Positions 45,029-48,945 of a stretch of DNA of 48,945 nt are shown here, piece by piece; the stretch's first letter is position 1; the number at the start of each line of letters is the position of its first letter. Source of the DNA: Pezicula radicicola (lineage: Eukaryota > Ascomycota > Leotiomycetes > Helotiales > Dermateaceae); contig PDUO01000066.1 in assembly GCA_003008705.1 (NCBI GenBank), positions 98,194-147,138 on the forward strand. Reading direction: 5' to 3'. The position numbers were made by a program, and so were the translations under genes. The notes below the pieces were generated by a model. It had not been told where the DNA came from. It saw nothing but the letters and a program-made list of their open reading frames with translations, and ran no database searches.

Positions 45029-48000
45029 TGATATATCGATTTCAGACTATATAGGTGAAGTTGGAGGAGTAAGTGAAGTTCTTGATTAGGAAGGTGGTCG
45101 ATCTAATCAGGCTTACCGTCCGTGTACTATTGGGTAGAACTATACTTAAATAGCTTCTTCTTCTTCTTCTTCTTCTCTTAATACAACCAACCCTATGAAA
45201 CTATATAACAAGAGTACCCATTAGTGATATACTAACTGGTTACTCGTTGTAGGTTTAGGAAGCTATTATATATACTATTATATTAGTTTATTGACTAAAC
45301 CAATACTAATTAGTAGATGTATAGATCAAGTAAATTGAGTTATAAAAAGTATACTTATTACCTACCTATTACCCAACTACTATAAGACAATAATAGTATC
45401 TTCTTTAGACTAGATCGAGAAGATCAACTAATAGGAGGATAGGATTAATCTTAACGAGACTATAGATAAGAATATTCAGGAATATACTACTACGAAGTTC
45501 TATAAGTATAAACTATATAATAAAGTTAACGTCGACCTCTAGGAACTCTTTCAAGACAACTTCTAGTACTTCACGAAGGATATATTCAATAAACTCAAGA
45601 CTTAGTAACTTTAGGATATAAAGACTCAACTACAGGTAAGAGGAGTCTATATCCTAGTAAATAGAAAGAATACTATACTAGCCGATATACTTATAACTAT
45701 CCTAACGGAAGAAGACTAATATAAATAGACCGATGGTAATATCATAGTGACTTATAACCTAGTTAAAGAGATAAGATTATTTATATTATAGGAGAGGGTC
45801 CTATATCATAAGCTATAGGAAAGATATCAACCAAGATAAATTCAACCTCCTTAAATTCAATATAATTATAATACTCAACCTTTATAACCTACTTAGATAA
45901 CCTATAAGGTACTGGTATAGATACTACTACTCTACCTATCGAGGAACAAGGCCTCACCAAGGTATAAAATATATCCCTGTTATAAGACAATACTTATATC
46001 TTAAGATATAAGTATAAATCAAAGAATACCAACTATAACCAGGGAGCTATCAACGACCTATAAGCTACTAGTAAATAAGCTAAGCCTAATCTATACTTAA
46101 GTAATAGAAGAGTCAACGGCTACCTATAGGAAGGAAGTTACAATAGTTATAAAACTATATATAGATGACAGGAAGTATAATAGAGTAAACAATAGCTTCA
46201 ACTATAAACTAAGGATATTCTATAATATTTATCAATAGGTAGGACTACTACGACAAGGATATATAAAAGTATTTCCAACTATATTAAAGGGAATAGCTTA
46301 GGATAACTATTATAACTACGAGCTAAGCTCAAAGCTATTCGATTCTACTTATAACTATTTCTGTAATTTCTTTAAAGGACCTGGATATCACCGGAAGAAC
46401 CTAGGTATATAGAACGGTACCTTACTATCGGGTATTATATAAAAGAACCCTAGAAAAGGTACCTAGGAATACCTTTAGATCCTTATCAATGAACTATATA
46501 ACCTTAAGAACGGATTAAGCCAAGACCTCTAGATAAACACCTTTCTCTATAATAAATTAGTTATAGCTTACTAGGGAATATTAGCTTATCGTTATATAAT
46601 CTTAGACCTACTAGAAAACTTCGGTAACTTAGTTAGTAAGTTCTAATCAAGTATCATTGTATATAACAAGGAAAAGGAACTTAAAATAGAAGCTTACTTC
46701 ATAGACCGGTGATATTACTAGAATAATTAAAGCCACAACTAAAACCAGTTTTATATACAGCCCCGTTACCCTAATAACTAATCCCGAAGATCACAAAGAT
46801 CTAGCTATAATATATATAAGTTCAAGTATTTTATATATAGTAAGGAAGGCTACTATTCTTATAACTACTCCTAAGAAGAAAGAGATAAATCATATAGTTA
46901 ATAGGAGTAGGACTATCCACGATAGTCAAAGAGAACCTTCTACTAATATATCATCAATTACAAAGGAAGTAATACCAATGATAATACTAATAAATCTATA
47001 AATAAATTAAATATTAATATCGATATATAAGACCTCTCCGATACCCTAGTAACTACTATAGAAAATCTAGTCACTTAGTACTATTAAACTACTCTTAGTG
47101 ATTTTTAGTTAAAAGAAATAGAATTAATAATAGTAACATTAGTTAATAAAGCCTTTATTCATTCAACCCAAGCTAGCTCGGTACTTAACCTAGTCACCGG
47201 GGGAAATCAAGAACCAATGAAGCTATATAATATAGATCTATTTATATACAAGACCTTAGTAACTTTATAATATACTAAGAGAACCTTTATTGGTATTATA
47301 ATCAATACCGGAGCTTTATATAGATCTACTACTAGCTATAGTTAATACTAAGTACTCCGGAAACTTAATAATACTATTATCTTTAATCCAATAATGAAAA
47401 GAATGATTAATATATAATTCGGTATTAGAACTATATCTTCTATTAGTTCTATATAGGTTACTATACTAGTAGGAAAAGTAAAGTTCTATATTATAAAGGC
47501 TAATATATTATTTCTACTTTACCTTAAAGATATAGATGAATTATAAGTCTACTTCAATAATATTGAAAATACCCTAGTCAGGAAGAATATTTCAGTACTA
47601 GTAGTACGACGTTATAGTTACCTATTTCTCTTATAGGACTTAGTACTTTAGTTATTTATTACTGAATCATTTAACCTTAATCTATATTACCTAATAGACA
47701 CTAAATTATATTGATTACACCGATGATTTAGGTACCCTATAACTAAAAGACTCTATAAACTACTCGAGTACTCTAGCTATAATATAGAGAAGAAAAGCCT
47801 TGAGTACCTTATAAAGTATTGTTACTATTATTAGAAATTTAGGAAGTCCCTAGGGAGATTTAGATTTATACTTTATAATAATATTGATTTTAATTATATA
47901 ATTATTATTGATATTATATATATCAATAATAACCCGGTCTTATATATTATTGATAAAGCTATATACTTTCAAGTAGGAAGGTTTCTATAAAATATTAGTA

Positions 48001-48945
48001 TAAAATATATATAGGATGTTTTATAGACTTACTAGATTGATACTTACCTTAGACCACCTAACCTCATTATCTATAATACCAGGAAGAACTTTATTAATAA
48101 GGAATTCAGGTAATATATAATTATAATAGGTATTACTACAAAGGGAATCCCTATAGAAGTATATAATTCAATTAGTATAGTTGAGAGATATTATAGACTA
48201 ATTCAATAAGTCTACTAGATTATTATAGTTGAATTACTAGACCTTAATAAGGATATAGTTTTATAAATAGCTTTCAAAGCTATCAATAATACTACTAGCC
48301 TAGATGGTTTAGTTCCAATACTTCTTATCTTTAGAGCTTATCTATAAATATCGGAAATAAATATACTATCTCATTCGATAACCTAGCAAGTTAATGTAAT
48401 TAAGAAAGCTATGAATAAGATTCAGAAACTAAGAGCTAAGTGATAAGTCAATAATACCCTAAATATATATAATAGACCCTAGACAACCGTGATCTATGAC
48501 TTACTACCGGAATCACTTATTATAGTATAGAGAGAGGGAAACGCTGGATAGAGCAGGAGCTAGGAAGGACCTTATAAACTCATGATAATTGAAGGAGAAA
48601 TATATATATTATTATTACCCTATAGACCAATATTATTCCGATCTATAATAGTGAAACTATATTATATAGGAGGAGAAACTAACTATAAAATCACCGATAA
48701 AACTACTTATTACAAAACTACCTAAGATGAAATTTCCTGTAATAAAGTTATACTATAAAATAGTATAGATAAAGTTATACTAGACTAAGTTTCTCTAACC
48801 CAAGTTATACTAAATCAAGTTACCCCAGGAAATATCATTAAGTAATAACTACTACAACGAGGGAGAGGGCAACCATAGAAAGAACCTATCTATAACTCAA
48901 CCCCTACTAGAGAACTACCAGTATAATAATAACTAAAAAGAGGTC
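45029..48945 (+). mobile_element. Second Ty1/copia-order retrotransposon, RIP-mutated, cut by window end
   Basis: A possible 5-prime LTR begins TGATATATCGATTTCAG near 45029 and ends TATATAACA near 45212, with a (CTT)n run inside. A gag region follows. Its zinc knuckle near 46810-46880 reads FKYFIYSKEGYYSYNYS (Cys positions now Tyr or Ser), then EERDKS. The protease lies near 47290 and reads FIGIIINTGALYRST, where an IDTGAS-type site is expected (Asp to Asn). The integrase core starts near 47900 with DIIYINNNPVLYIIDKA, has NTRKNFINKEFR in the region of the second catalytic acid and IVERYYR in the region of the third. Protease and integrase are too close for a reverse transcriptase to fit between, so the order is Ty1/copia-like. 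Reverse transcriptase would lie beyond the window. There are stops throughout. Confidence 0.8.
45152..45178 (+). repeat. CTT microsatellite in the putative LTR
   Basis: About eight CTT units in a row (CTTCTTCTTCTTCTTCTTCT). It is useful as a locator for the LTR but has no clear function. Confidence 0.9.

Noticed and set aside
1..48945. tRNA, rRNA or CRISPR features
   Set aside because: GGTTCGA-like words occur (for example in the thiolase and CorA genes) but without a cloverleaf context. No regular spacer-repeat array is seen.
45029..48945. Right-hand element as Ty3/gypsy
   Set aside because: The integrase core starts about 600 bp after the protease with no room for a reverse transcriptase between, which fits the Ty1/copia order.

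Overview
The window looks like a piece of a filamentous ascomycete (Pezizomycotina) genome. Genes carry short GT-AG introns of about 50-70 bp, and the families are typical of that group: Zn2Cys6 regulator, DHA1-type MFS transporter, phytanoyl-CoA dioxygenase-like enzyme, Baeyer-Villiger-type monooxygenase, peroxisomal thiolase, DUF7025-type AAA ATPase and ankyrin-CorA protein. Both flanks (about 1-5,585 and 44,060-48,945) are AT-rich and hold decayed Ty1/copia-order retrotransposons. CA and TG dinucleotides are almost absent from most of these flanks, which is the mark of repeat-induced point mutation (RIP, CpA to TpA).

Between the flanks lies an island of ordinary base composition, about 38.5 kb long, in which every protein gene I recognise is broken. 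The breaks are mostly isolated in-frame stops. Many sit where the protein family would have Trp (TGG to TAG or TGA) or Gln (CAG to TAG). There are also one-base shifts, two short tandem duplications (11 bp and 20 bp) and one insertion of about 0.5 kb. Intron sites and most motifs survive, so the genes died fairly recently.

Layout: 5.6-11.6 kb is gene-poor, with a MITE-like element at 7,231-7,583 and a GT-rich minisatellite near 10 kb. 11.6-13.4 kb holds two membrane or secreted protein relics. 14.9-23.6 kb holds MFS<->Zn2Cys6 and PhyH<->CocE, two head-to-head pairs that could have formed a small uptake, oxidation and hydrolysis set. 25.2-31.4 kb holds a head-to-head AAA ATPase and DUF7708-type NTPase. 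32.0-37.9 kb holds thiolase<->alpha/beta hydrolase, then a convergent Baeyer-Villiger-type monooxygenase. Together these suggest a ketone-to-ester-to-acid-to-beta-oxidation route. 39.0-43.4 kb holds an ankyrin-CorA fusion and a conserved fungal gene of unknown function that is hidden by many stops.

I see no working gene, tRNA, rRNA or CRISPR array. The main interest is the gene graveyard itself: single-copy-type metabolic genes carrying RIP-like lesions, including a full-length thiolase whose two catalytic cysteines have both become tyrosine. Ancestral codons are inferred from family knowledge, not from an alignment.
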